Assembly: GCA_013399695.1 (NCBI GenBank) | Contig: VXAU01006135.1 | Location: forward strand, 2,179,842-2,243,841 | From: Formicarius rufipectus | Taxonomy: Eukaryota > Chordata > Aves > Passeriformes > Formicariidae | DNA length: 64,000 bases | Direction: 5' to 3' | In this document: piece after piece, positions 24,301 through 36,300 of the stretch | Position numbering within the stretch: the stretch's first letter is position 1 | Layout of the letters: the number at the start of each line of letters is the position of its first letter | The notes under the pieces: generated by a model | What the model was told of the DNA's origin: nothing | Databases searched by the model: none | What the model saw: only the letters and a program-made list of their open reading frames with translations | Made by a program: the position numbers and the translations under genes

Positions 24301-27300
24301 CCAAAAAATAGCCCTGTTAGTTCAGGGCCAGTGCTGCTCTTCATCCCCATCCCTGGCTCTCCAGATGTACCTGGGAGGGCAGCCACCACCCCTTGTCCTT
24401 TTCTCCTGTGGGATAACTGCATACAGCCATTTCAGGCAAAATCCTGACCATACCACTGGCTCTTTAAAGAATCTATCAAATAAGGTTCCTCACATCCAGC
24501 ACCTATAAAACACACACACTTCAGTAGAAATACTGCTGAAAACATCCTCCAAGGAATCTCTTATGATCATAACCTTTCTTTCCCTAATTCTATTATAGTA
24601 GGCCTTCATCCTGAACTCCCCCTCCTGAAAGATGCTTTAAATGTTTTCATACCTCTGAGTTCACACTAAAAAGCCTGCAGGTGCTGTGGCCAGTTTCTTC
24701 ATTTCCCAGACTGTCAGTATGGTGCTCCCTGTTCACCAGTGCTGTGTTAATGCATCTTATCTTGCTATTGCTGTGGGCAGGGAGCACTGCACATGTTTAG
24801 TTATCACAGGTCAGATGATGAGTGGGAACTCATTAAACCACAGTAATTAATTGCTGGCAACCATCTGGCCACCCCTGAGCAGTAGTGAACAACGTAAGCA
24901 GCAGAACTAATGCTGCCTCCTTGCCAGTGTTTCTCTCTCCCCTGTGGACCCTCTGCTAGCTAATAAAAGCTGAGAGTTTATCTCCAAGCAGACACAAAGA
25001 CTCTCTCTCTCCCCTCGTCTCCTCTATCTGAGCACCTGCTTTCATGTAATCTTTAAGAGCGGGATGTCTTTGACACCACTAACCTTCCCATCAAACATTG
25101 ATGGAACTGGTTAATGCTTTACAAGTTATGAGGAAGCAACAGATAGAAAGTGCTATGATGGCATCACTCTCATTTCCTCATACAGTTAGACAGGAAAAAA
25201 TAGGTCTTTTAAATCGATCCAGTAACCTTTGCTCAGAGGTAGATAGTTTTGTTACATTGGCAGCTGCTTTAAAACTTGGGACTGGGAAGAGTTGCTTTAA
25301 GGTTTTATTCTATAGAACCTCCCAACTCTGCACCATTTTAATGTGTTAAGTAAAAGAAAGTCGTGCTTCACTCAAAGTTATTAAATTTAATTGAGATCAT
25401 ATTGGGACAAAATGTTATTTTCCTAAATGCCCATGTTGCAAAAGATATTAATCTTGTTTGCCTGCAAGATTGATGCTGGCTCTGCTGAAACAGGCTAGAT
25501 GCTACAATTAGATATATTTAATTCCTCCTCAGCAGTGCTCTGTAATATGATTTCATCTCCTTCCCCTTCTTCTTTTCTTTCTATTCTAGTTATGACAGGC
25601 TGTGGTGCCTGCCCAGCTCCAGGCACAGCATGGGAACTCACACTCTAATTGAAGCACTCAGTGCCTCAGAAGCATTAACACTGAGACTTGGGGAACACAA
25701 AGCTGAGGAGCTTCCTGGTAGCATATTCATTACACACCATTTCTTAAACATGGGAGGAAAAGGGCAGATTTCAGAGGTTTGGGGGGCCTCTGAGAAAAGG
25801 GTGTCACTGCAAGCCACTTACCTTTTCTTCAGGCATCGGTGGGGTGCAGAGACTAATAAGGACAATGACAATTGCAGTGAGGACACAGAGGATGAGGGCA
25901 AAGTAGAGGTAGTGCAAGTCCTTTAGCACAGCTGGTCTTCTGTCCTCCTCACCACAGGACGGTGTGTTATAAATAAACTCGATGATCATCCGAACCAGCC
26001 CAATGGCCAGCCCAACCATGAGGCCCCAGAAAGCACCCTGAGAAAAGGCAAGCACAGAGAAAAAGTCACTGCATGTTAGCTTTGGTTGTAGTTCTCCCTC
26101 TCCTCTCCCAAGACTTTCTACGCTTGGCAGAAATCCAGACTGACATGCATCAAAGGGAGATCTTTTTCAGTTAAAAATCCTCATTCTCTCTCTCTGCCCT
26201 TGAACATGGAACAGATAGAGCACAAAAAAAGCAAGACTCTCCTCCTAACAGTATTTCTCCAACTAGCCTTTAACACGTCATCCCTAAATAGCAGAACAAC
26301 TTTTCTTTCATATTCTCAAATGAGACTGCCAAGAAGTACCACTTGCAGCGACTTCTTGGAAGCAAACACACATACACTAGAGACTGGGCTAAGATTAACC
26401 AATACCTGCCAGGGAAAGGCTGTGTCATTGTCACATTTTAGATGGACTGGCTCTGAGTTTGAGGAGTCTCAAAGGCTGAGTACTGAGGGGAGAAATATTT
26501 ATTTATTTTATCAAATTAAAAAACTGATATCAATTGGTTGATGACACTTCACTTACAGGCTCGTTAATCCTCTTACAGAAGATTGCCAAGAGGAAGAGAG
26601 CTGTGATCGGTGGGGCCAGGTAGCTGGTTATGGACTGAATGTAGTCAAAGAGCTTTCCACTGTTGGCTGATTGAATAATTGGGATCCAGAGAATACTGAT
26701 TACCACAAGAATGAGGATAAAGACTCTGAAAGATGATGATAAAATTGTGTTAGCTCTGCAGGTGGTGGACTCCACTTGAGAATTAAGTTTTGCACCAAAA
26801 CACACTCCTAGTTACTCCCAGAATTTCCTAAGAAAAAATCCAAAGAATACTCTCAAGAACCTTTTCTTGTATACACAGGAAAAAGAAAATTGTTCTCCTC
26901 TAGGAAGTAATTCAACCCGTACCCAAAGATAAATTCACAGACTTCAGAGTGAGCTGTGCTAGGACTTGCCAGTCAATGTGCAGGAGAGATCCACAAGAGC
27001 AGTGAAAGCCCTTCAGCCTGATATGTCCTAGAGTGGGACATGATCTTCAACAGCCTTGCTCTTGGATGTGACAGAAAGAGAGAGCTGGAACTTTGTGGAA
27101 GCAATCGTTCTGCCACATTTACAAACAGGTGATACGCTAAATCTCTTGCTTTTGTCAAATTCCAACTCATTTGCTGCTTATTAAAATTGTTTTGGGGTCT
27201 CAGGTGTATATTATAACCCTCCTTCACCTTTGCACTGTATGTTGCAGAGGTCTATCCATATTTCTGAACAAGAGGTACTTCTCTCACCGTTCTCCCATGG

Positions 27301-30300
27301 CACAATATTAACTTGCCTGCAGCCTTCAGTTAATCCACAGCAAAAAAAAGCAGACCATTATACTCATGGCTGAAGAGCAAAAACCCCACAAACACGCACA
27401 ATGCAGCTTAAATTCTGGTATGTGACATATCTCTATATGCCCCTGCTATAATGCAGGACCAAAGCTTCCTCTCAAAGGGCACTACAACTTATCATGGAGA
27501 TAGAGATGGGAGAATCAGCTTTATATTTTTCCCTGAAAAAAAAAAAAAAATGGAAAAAAAAAAAGTAATTTCAATGTATTGCTCCCGTCTGATGTGAAAA
27601 TAGTATGTTCTTAAAGATCTCTGGTGACAATGACTCCAGAGCACTTGTGGATTTTCTAAAAGTTACATTTAAAGCAGTATTTATAATAAGTTTAGAGAAG
27701 ACAGAGCCAAGTAGCTACCTGGTTCAGGGGTACACTCACTGTCTGTCTTTGACCAGGTTTATCTAAGAAAACATTGTGCCCTTTCCCAAGCTGTGTTCCT
27801 GCTCTGTACCATAGGCACCAGATTTTTCTCAGCGAGTCCAGCCTGAAGAACTTAAATGCTGTACTCCAAACAGCTGATGAGAGGAAGGAGACATAAATAA
27901 ATGTAAGGACCTGCCCACAATCATCAGCTCCTGCTCTGAAGCCTGTCTGCGGACCCGCTGCCAGATGTCTATGACGAAGAGAGTGCTGCTGCTGTTGAAA
28001 ATGGAGGTGAGGGAACTCATCAAGGCTGCCATCATCACTGCAATCATCAGACCCCGGAGCCCTGCCAGAGCAGAAGAGGGAAGGAAAAATCAGTAGTAGA
28101 CCTTGGGCTACTCTGAACACTGTTATTTTCATCCCAGTCTCTGGTAACTGCAGTAAGATTTCCACATGCTTAGGACAGATGAGGGCAGTTGGATCCCAAC
28201 ATGTGTTTCTCACCATCGGGCATGAGTTCGATCACCAGCTTGGGGTAGGCAATGTTGGAACAACCCACTGCAGCTCCACAAACCCTCTTACAGATGTCTG
28301 GGTCCACGCAGCCCACTTCATCTGTAGGAGATAGGAACTGTTGGAATCCATGCAGGTTTTCAGACTAAGGAGTCAGAAGCCTCTTACTAAGACACTAAGT
28401 CTGTGCATAAAGTCAGCTACAGGAAAGCAACAGGAAATCGGTGTAAACCTCACTGAGACACAGGTTGTTCAGTGAGAGGGAACAAATCTTGATGCCTTGT
28501 GTGGTTTCATATAAATTCAGAGGTGGAATACAGCTACATGGAGGGGAGATGAACAGTATTTTACATTGTACAATACAGGTAGAGCTTTGAGAAAGCATTT
28601 TGCAGTTCTCTTTAGGGTACAGACAAAACTCCCCTGGATGTTGCATAATTGTAATCCATGATGGTTTGGCATTTGTGGGAACTGGACTGTTTCCATGAAC
28701 CTGTCAGCTGGGTTCCCAGAGATGTGGCAGTCTGACTTGCTCCTATTTAGGAAATCTGGGAGATGGGCACTTTTCTCCAAGAATGGTCCTCCTAACCAAG
28801 GTATTTTTCCTGGGAATAGGCAAGCTCTGAAGAAACCAGAAAATTCCTTGGGAGACAACAGAGGGCTGTTTAGCATAATCCATCAGGAACTGAATGACTC
28901 TGTGTGCTAAATTGTTAAAACTCTCAAAAAACCCTAATGAATGTAATCCACAGGACCCGAAGGACAACCTCAGTGCTCCATGTATTTCATTTCATTGATT
29001 TCCTCAGACAGACAGATGGATGCAAGCACCACAGCATATGTCCCCAATGGAAAATATGCCACATATGGATACTCCAAATGATTTCTGCCACTGTGGGAGA
29101 AATGGAGTTGGAGGGAGGACATGGGAACACTGTGGTACAACAGATATCTGTCTGAGCCTATCTGCAGGACAGCAGTTTCTAAGCTGTAAGAGTGCTGGCA
29201 GACCTGTGTGGGATTAGTGGTCATGGCAGGCATGAAACTCTGTGGCAAGAAACATGGGAAGGCTTACCTGGGTAAAGAGCTCTGCTGATCATTCCTGGCA
29301 TGACAATGAAAAACATAGGGAAGATTTTCAGATATCCTCCCAGCACTGATCCACCTTTGGCATGGGAGAGGTTCTTGGCAGAGAGAGACCTCTGGACTAT
29401 CACCTGCAATCAGTGCAGAAAGGCAACAGGGAGTGAAACAGAAGCACAACAGAGAGCAGGACCGATCCTCTCTCCATCTCTCCTTCTCATGGATGACTTT
29501 CATCAGGCACATTCCCAGAGTGTTTTGCATGCCAGTGGCAACTTTCCCACCTCGGATGACTGCAGCCTGCTGCCACTGCTCAGAGCTCAGTGCACAGGCT
29601 ACAGGAGAGGGCAGTGTGGAAATTTCCTTTAGAGGAATAATTTTGCCCTTGACTGAAATGAAGCCACCTTGAGGGTTGGAGACAGCAGCTGTATGGCAGC
29701 AAGAGGCACAGAATGAAGCAGACTGGAGGCTCAGTGGTGGGGTTTCATAATTATCCCATCTCAGAGTACAGAAGCACCATGTCTCGAGAAACACATACAG
29801 CTCTCCTTGTTTGTAGCTTGAAAAGGAATAAGAGATGTGAGACATCTGGGAATATGAATGGCTTGTCTGGAGGTCTACACAAGGTCACTGCAGAGCCAGC
29901 TCCAGATCCACATTTTTATATCCTTCTCATGCTAACTGCGTGAAGACTCCCAGGACCCACCACAGTGGGAAAAAGATAGAAGAAAATAACCTGTTCTCAA
30001 TGCATTAAGAAGTGCACAAAACTATAATTTTGCTGAGAAGGTGGAAGGAGTGAGATATTCTGGTCTAGACCAGTAAAATGGTAGCCACTCCTGGACAGTG
30101 AGACTCCAGTCATTTTTCAGCTCACAGATCCATGAACTGAGGAGTGGATTGAAAATACCAGCATGGTGGTTTGTCTGCTGAGAGAGGGACTTTTTTTACC
30201 TGGTCAGTGCACCAGCACCAGAGAGCCAGCACAGAGAGCCCAAATATAAGGCCAGGCCAAGGAATGTCTCCTGTGATGGGATCCCTGAACAAATGAAAGG

Positions 30301-33300
30301 CATCTGCACGTGGGAGGTGACAGGTCGTGTTTGGGACTATGATCTTTGGTATTGCTGTGCTGTATTTCTCCTGAAGTCCTTCATACCAGCCAACTTTTTC
30401 AAATCCTGAAAAGAAAATGCCAGTGATTTAAGGGTTCATGCATCCTGCAAAGTTATTATCTTATCTGAGTCTCGTGATTACTTTTCTCTTCTTCCTATCT
30501 TTTCATTCCACCCTTGCTTTTGGCAGTCAAGGTTTGTAAAGAAGTCAGTTGGATTTTGCCCAGAGTCCCTGTAGTTTAAATAGTGCATTCTGGAAGAGGA
30601 TCAGTGTAGGAAAAACTCCATGATCCCAATCCCCACAACATCCTCAGCATCTAGTCTTTACTCAGTTACCTTCCAAGGGTTAGAGCAGGAAGGTATGACA
30701 TGAAAAAATATATCCTTATATCTGTTTGACAAAAAGCTTAAAGCAAGACTGATGATGGTCAGTTCCTTGTTGCTCTTTGTTTTTTTATAATGCTCTGTTA
30801 CACCCACATGAACCTACAGCAACTCCCAAAGCCAACAGTGAAAGTCAGCAGGATTACTCTGAACTGACAGAAGCTTAATGAGAAGTGAATTTGGCTCTGA
30901 GAATGGGATGCTTCAAAGTTCTCTGGCAACTCCAGCAAGGTGAAGTTATCCAGAGCCTCACCTCCAAACAGTTAGTGCAAAGGACGAAGCAAGTCTAATG
31001 ACTTGGAGATTAAGAGTTGTGCTGGCACCACTTCTGTGAGTGGTTCAAACTCACTTCTGCACAACACATAAAAGGGTGAGGCACCCTGCTAAGTTAAATG
31101 GCCTTGTGATAAGTAGACAATGGAAAAATTTGTTGATAAATCTGTATATTGTGATCTTGTTGTTGTTGNATAATGTCAGGCTGTTGAGAAATCCTGGGAG
31201 CCCACGTGGGTCAGAGCACCAGGGGAAGACCTCGCCTTGTCCCCTCTGCCACCGAATGACACAAACGTGACACTGCAGCCACGCCTGTAACACGAGCTGG
31301 GACAGGCCCAAAAGGTGGCAGGATTGTGATCTACAGAACAAGAAACTGCAGACATCTGTGCAGTGAAACTAGAACAAACTTTCTGTACTTGTAAGAACTA
31401 CCTTTTTGTAATTTGTCTCGTGTAACCATGCTTGCCATGTATTGTGTTGTCAGCAATCTATCTTAAGCCTTGTGTAACTATGCTTGCCATGTATAAGTCT
31501 TGTGTAATAATGCATGAGCAGAGAAAGCAGTTATCTAAGGAAGACTATGAGCCTTCATCCCGATGACCACCGAGCAACACCCAGACGCAAGCGCAGAGTA
31601 CGCCCACCAGTTGCGAAACCCAGAAAAAACGACTGTATAAAACCTAAGACAAGATACCATCAAATTGTGAGCTGTTGGTGGAGCAGGAGACTCCTCGGCC
31701 GCCCAGCGCTGGTTTTGCTCATTAATAAAATCCTTAAACTGCATATTGGCTCTGGCAGTTTATCACAGCCTCAGGACCATTAAATGAGTGTGTGATGCCA
31801 CTGCAGGTTCCCCTTACCTATGAACATGAGGACCAAAGCTCCCAGCACCATGATCACCGTCTGCAGCACATCTGTGTAAATCACAGCTGTTAAACCACCT
31901 GTCAGGAGAAGTGGAGACAACAACAGTGGACAGTGAAACAGGTACCTCACCTGAAAAAAGGTTTACCTTGGCCCCATCCCTGTGATTTCAGAAGAGACCG
32001 GTTGGGAGAAGCTGGCACTGAGCTGGTACCCAGAAGCCCATAGCTGGCAGAAGCCCTCCCATGAGGAATGGTCTGAAGGGCTTTTCCACCTTCACAAGAG
32101 GACTTAGAGGCAGTTTAGCATCTTAACATCTAAAGGTGCAGATTTTGCAGAAAGATCAAAAATCAGCCAATATAGGCAGTGGGAGCTGAGTCCCTTGTGC
32201 AGTGTTTGAAAATCCTCTAGAAAACAGTGATGTCCCCTCCATACCAGTTGTCCTTGGGCCAGAAGGGGAGAGGGGAATAGCCAGAGGCCTCCAATAACTG
32301 GGAGTGACAGGGCAGGTACTACCAGCAACCAAGGCAAACTCTCCCTCAGACCAGGACCTGAATACTTTCCCCTACATAGGAAATTTCTCTCTGAGGTTCC
32401 AGTTTATAGTATTTCTTTTTAAATCCGCTATTTACCAGCTATGGTGTAGACAGCAGTCACTGCTAGCAAGACCACAGTGGACAAGTAGAGGTTCCAGCCC
32501 AGAGAGATTTGGATGAACAATGCTCCAGAAAAAATGTCCGTCTGGAATAAAAAAAAACAAACCCAAGGGCAGTCTGGCATTAGTAGCGCTCCGTGCAAGT
32601 GAAATCTAATAAAGCATCTTGCAGCCCTCTGTGGCTGAAAGCAGTGACGAGGGAGGACACCACAAAGGTGAAGTGGAAGAGAAGGAGAGAGCTGTTGGGG
32701 CTCTCGGCTGAGAACCTTCTTCTGAGTGTAAGGAAAAACTTTCCTCCAGGTCAGAGATCTCAGGATCTGGGAGCTGGAGCATGAGGCCAAAAATCAAGGT
32801 CCTATGCCAAGAGACTAAAAAGTCATCAAAATAAAGACAATATTCATGTCATAGAATCCTCAGTGGCACAGAGAAGTACTGGGGGAAACTGTCATTCCTT
32901 TTGCTGACTGTGAAACACCCATGGGTAGCAGAGCCCAGGTATCCACAGGCAGACACAAGAGGGAAAGGGGGATAGATAGCAGAGACCACATTCTTCCCAG
33001 GACCACATCTTGGTGGGCTAGTGACCAGGAGACACTCCTGCTTGAAAGACCCCTAAAGAATCACTGGTGTCTTATACCATGATTTACTTCCCTGAAAAGG
33101 TCAACAGTTTGCTTTTCGGTTCATGCAGTTCATCATAGCACAAGGACTCCAGAAAAACAGGTTATACCTGCTGAGGACCTCACTAGAAATACAGAAAGCC
33201 CCATTGGCTGTGTTTTGTTTGGACCTTTTGGCGGAGAAAGTGACACCAGAAACTGGGTGAAACCTGGAATTACACAGATAACATCATTCAAAATTGCAGA

Positions 33301-36300
33301 AGGAGATATGGGAGATGTTTGTGTTGGGAAATCAGTTTGAAGGACACCTGTAAATCCGGTATGGGGTAAGACACAGGTAAAGACATTTACCAAGGGAGGC
33401 AGGAGAGATGGGGCAAGAATTCTATTTGTTGTGCCTGAAATTAGCACCTTCCAAGCAAGGGCCCAGTGCAGCCCCCGACCTCTGCAAGCCTTAGATGGGA
33501 CAAGCACAGTCAGTACTGCACAGGAATCACGGTGCCTTCTGGGGTCTGACCTCCCAGGAAGAAACACAAACACCATAGTAGCCATGCAGGATCAGTCCTC
33601 TGACAACACCCTTTATTGAGATCCTGTTTCCTTTGCAAGCCAAGACTCTGCAGTGCCCTAGTTGTTAACCTGTGTTTGGGCAGAAAGCACAGGATGAAAA
33701 ATCCTTCTTGTAACCAACTGCCTGCTGTCCAGCGAGGCGCTAAATGAGCTCCCCACAAACAATAGTGCCGCTTAATAGAAGGCACCTGTCATGCCCATAA
33801 ACTCCACCAGCCACATCCGTCAGCCACGCGTGAATTAGCTGCACAGAGGAGAAACCACTGAGATGAAACAGCACTGAGGGGGGCCAGGGTCCTGCTCTGA
33901 AAAGCACTGGCAAAGTCTGCTCTGCTGAAGGTCATTCTGAAAGACAGCTCTGGTTTCTGCCACATACCTGGGCTGCGTGGCTGAGCACACTGCAGGCTGT
34001 GGCAGGAGACATCTTCCCTTTACATGTCACGGGTAGAGGCTTCAAGTGCCTCTTTGCAAGTCTTCACCCAGGGCAATGCTCCAGTCCCAGAGAGCAAAGC
34101 TCCTGATGGCAGCAGTGACAGCAATGGGTGACATGCCCATTAGAGGAGGACATCTATCCCACACTTCCAGCCTGGAACTTCTCTTAATGTCCCTCACAGG
34201 ACCTGAGACATAACAACCTTGGGAGAATGACCCTGAAGCCAGCTTCAAAACTCCTGGCAAATTCCCAAGGCAATTTGACATCTAAATATTTCAGCAGGGT
34301 CTAGTGAAAACTGACTTGTACTTATCTTGGGACACTGATGGGGAGACAAAGGACTGACATCTTCAGGCCCCGTAATGAACTTTGAAATACAGTCCTCTCC
34401 CCTCAGGGTCACAGGTAGTTCTTAGTAAACATCTAAGTTCTACTTCTTTATGAATGGCACCTAAATGGGGAAAATAGCTTTGCTTTTTGGTCACTAGCAG
34501 GTTACAATGCTACAAGCAATCCAGAAAAGAGGTTGAGTTTTGTCTTAAGCAAGAACACACCTCCCTTTCACCATACCCTTTTTTGCACAACACAGGTAAC
34601 AGAGGGAAATTATCATAACATACCTAATGCTGAAAACTCAGCTACAATAACAACAGCAGGTTTATGATAATTTAAGAGAATTTCACCTCTACAGTTTGCA
34701 ACCAGCCAGATTCTCAGATGGGGTAATGCTGCCCTTCCTCTGTTTCTATTGCCTAAGGTTTGAGCTGAGAGAAAAGGAAAAGCAGTCAGACAGCTCATGG
34801 TACTTACACTGTTCAGTAATTAGTTGCACATCCCTGTAAAGTTCTCACTGTGCATTGCTGTTTAATGAGGGCTTCTTTCTTAGGCTAGATCTCCATGATC
34901 AATACAGAGGCAGGTGTTTACCTGAGCAGAGTAGCACAAAGATGCTGCTATCATTTCTGGGAGCTCAGGTGATCCTTTCAAGGACATCTGAATTCTCTCT
35001 GAGCAACCCTGAATTGTACCATGATGACCTAACCCTGCTCTAGATACAAAGGTTGTGTTCAATTGGATACATACGGATATCTTGGTGAAAATATAGAGAA
35101 TCAGGGACAGTACAGACATGTAGATTTGTATTCTCTGCCCTCCAAATCTCTTCTGCAGGTACTCAGGCATGGTGACTACTCCTGCTGCGATGTAAACAGG
35201 CACGAAGATCCAGCCGAGAGCCAGAAGTGCCCAGGTGGCCTGTTAAAGAGACAGAACATAAAGGCACATGATTCAACACTTGGGAACAGCTTTTCCCCTC
35301 TGTTCTGTCAGTGAGTATCCTAAGAAAGCACAGAGGTACAGTGCCATGCAATGTTTTGGAGGAGAAGTCCGATTTTTTTCTCCTTGTTCAGAAGAGGAGA
35401 CAATCATTGGAGGAATTATTACAATTCAGTCAGGAGCTTTTGAAGTTTCCTCCTAGGCAAGCCCTGTTATCTCTCTGCCATGGGTGGCACACTCTGTTCC
35501 ATCTCCCAGCCTTTAGGGCAAGCTGGTGTATTCTCTTGCTCTGGACTTCTTAAAGATGATACTGTATTTGGTGGCCTTTGAAGCCACTGATGCTGTGGCA
35601 GTGAAGAGTTAAGTGATTCAGAGCAGGATAGGAGCATCTGTTTATTGCTTGATTAGCAAGTGATGAGGCTGAGGCAGCAGACTGTCCCTGCGGAGCATAA
35701 AAATAAGCAACAGCAAGACTCTGCCAGGCTGTTCTCCTTGCAGGCTGGCACAGATGTGCTTCTGTCACTGGCAGATAAAGGGGCACTTCACTTACTCTGC
35801 CACAGGTGAAGAGTTTTTATGGAAGGTGTAAAGGCATCTCCCACCACGTATTTCTTCCCTGATTCTCAACAAAACCCCAAACAGTAGAATTAAAAGGTAA
35901 ATAAAAGCCATTGCATTATCAAACCTCACATCCTGGCTGTCTTTGGCCATTGCCTTTCATACAAGAGCCTTACATTAGTCCAGATTTTATTTCAATCAGT
36001 TTTTTAAGTTTTCAGAAAAGAAACTGACCCCTGTGAGCAGAATAGTGACTGATTGAGGAGAACAGCCATGGCTCCTGGAGTGACACAGACTGGCTGAGGT
36101 GAAAGATGCTCATAGGATCTCTCTGGCTGAGTGATGTCCCACAATAAGGGGAGAGAATAATGGCATATATAAGGTTCCTTTCCACTCCAAAAGAAATTAA
36201 TCTAAACTCATGAAGTTAGATTTGCCCTGACATACTGTCTTGTCTACATTGGCTTCTATAGTGACTTGAATAGATTTCCTAAAGTACAGCAATATTGGTA

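Larger units (their letters stand above)
31105..31767 (+). mobile_element. Solo LTR of an endogenous retrovirus (663 bp, class I-like) in SLC5A9 intron 6
   Basis: The element begins TGTGATAA and ends TTATCACA, an 8-base perfect terminal inverted repeat with the usual TG...CA ends. It is flanked on both sides by GCCT (31101-31104 and 31768-31771), a 4-base target duplication typical of gammaretrovirus-like (class I) insertions. Inside, on the + strand, are a TATAAAA box (31636-31642) and an AATAAA signal (31724-31729), the expected U3-R-U5 order, with U5 very short. No internal retroviral genes or second LTR are present, so it is a solo LTR left by recombination. It lies antisense to SLC5A9 and includes one N at 31169. 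Confidence 0.88.

Noticed and set aside
31150..31767. LTR starting at TGTGAT 31150
   Set aside because: It gives a 6-base inverted repeat but no flanking duplication. Starting at 31105 gives an 8-base inverted repeat plus GCCT duplications on both sides.
31514..31783. 89-codon frame in the LTR
   Set aside because: It lies wholly across LTR regulatory sequence and runs past its end. Solo LTRs of this type do not encode proteins.
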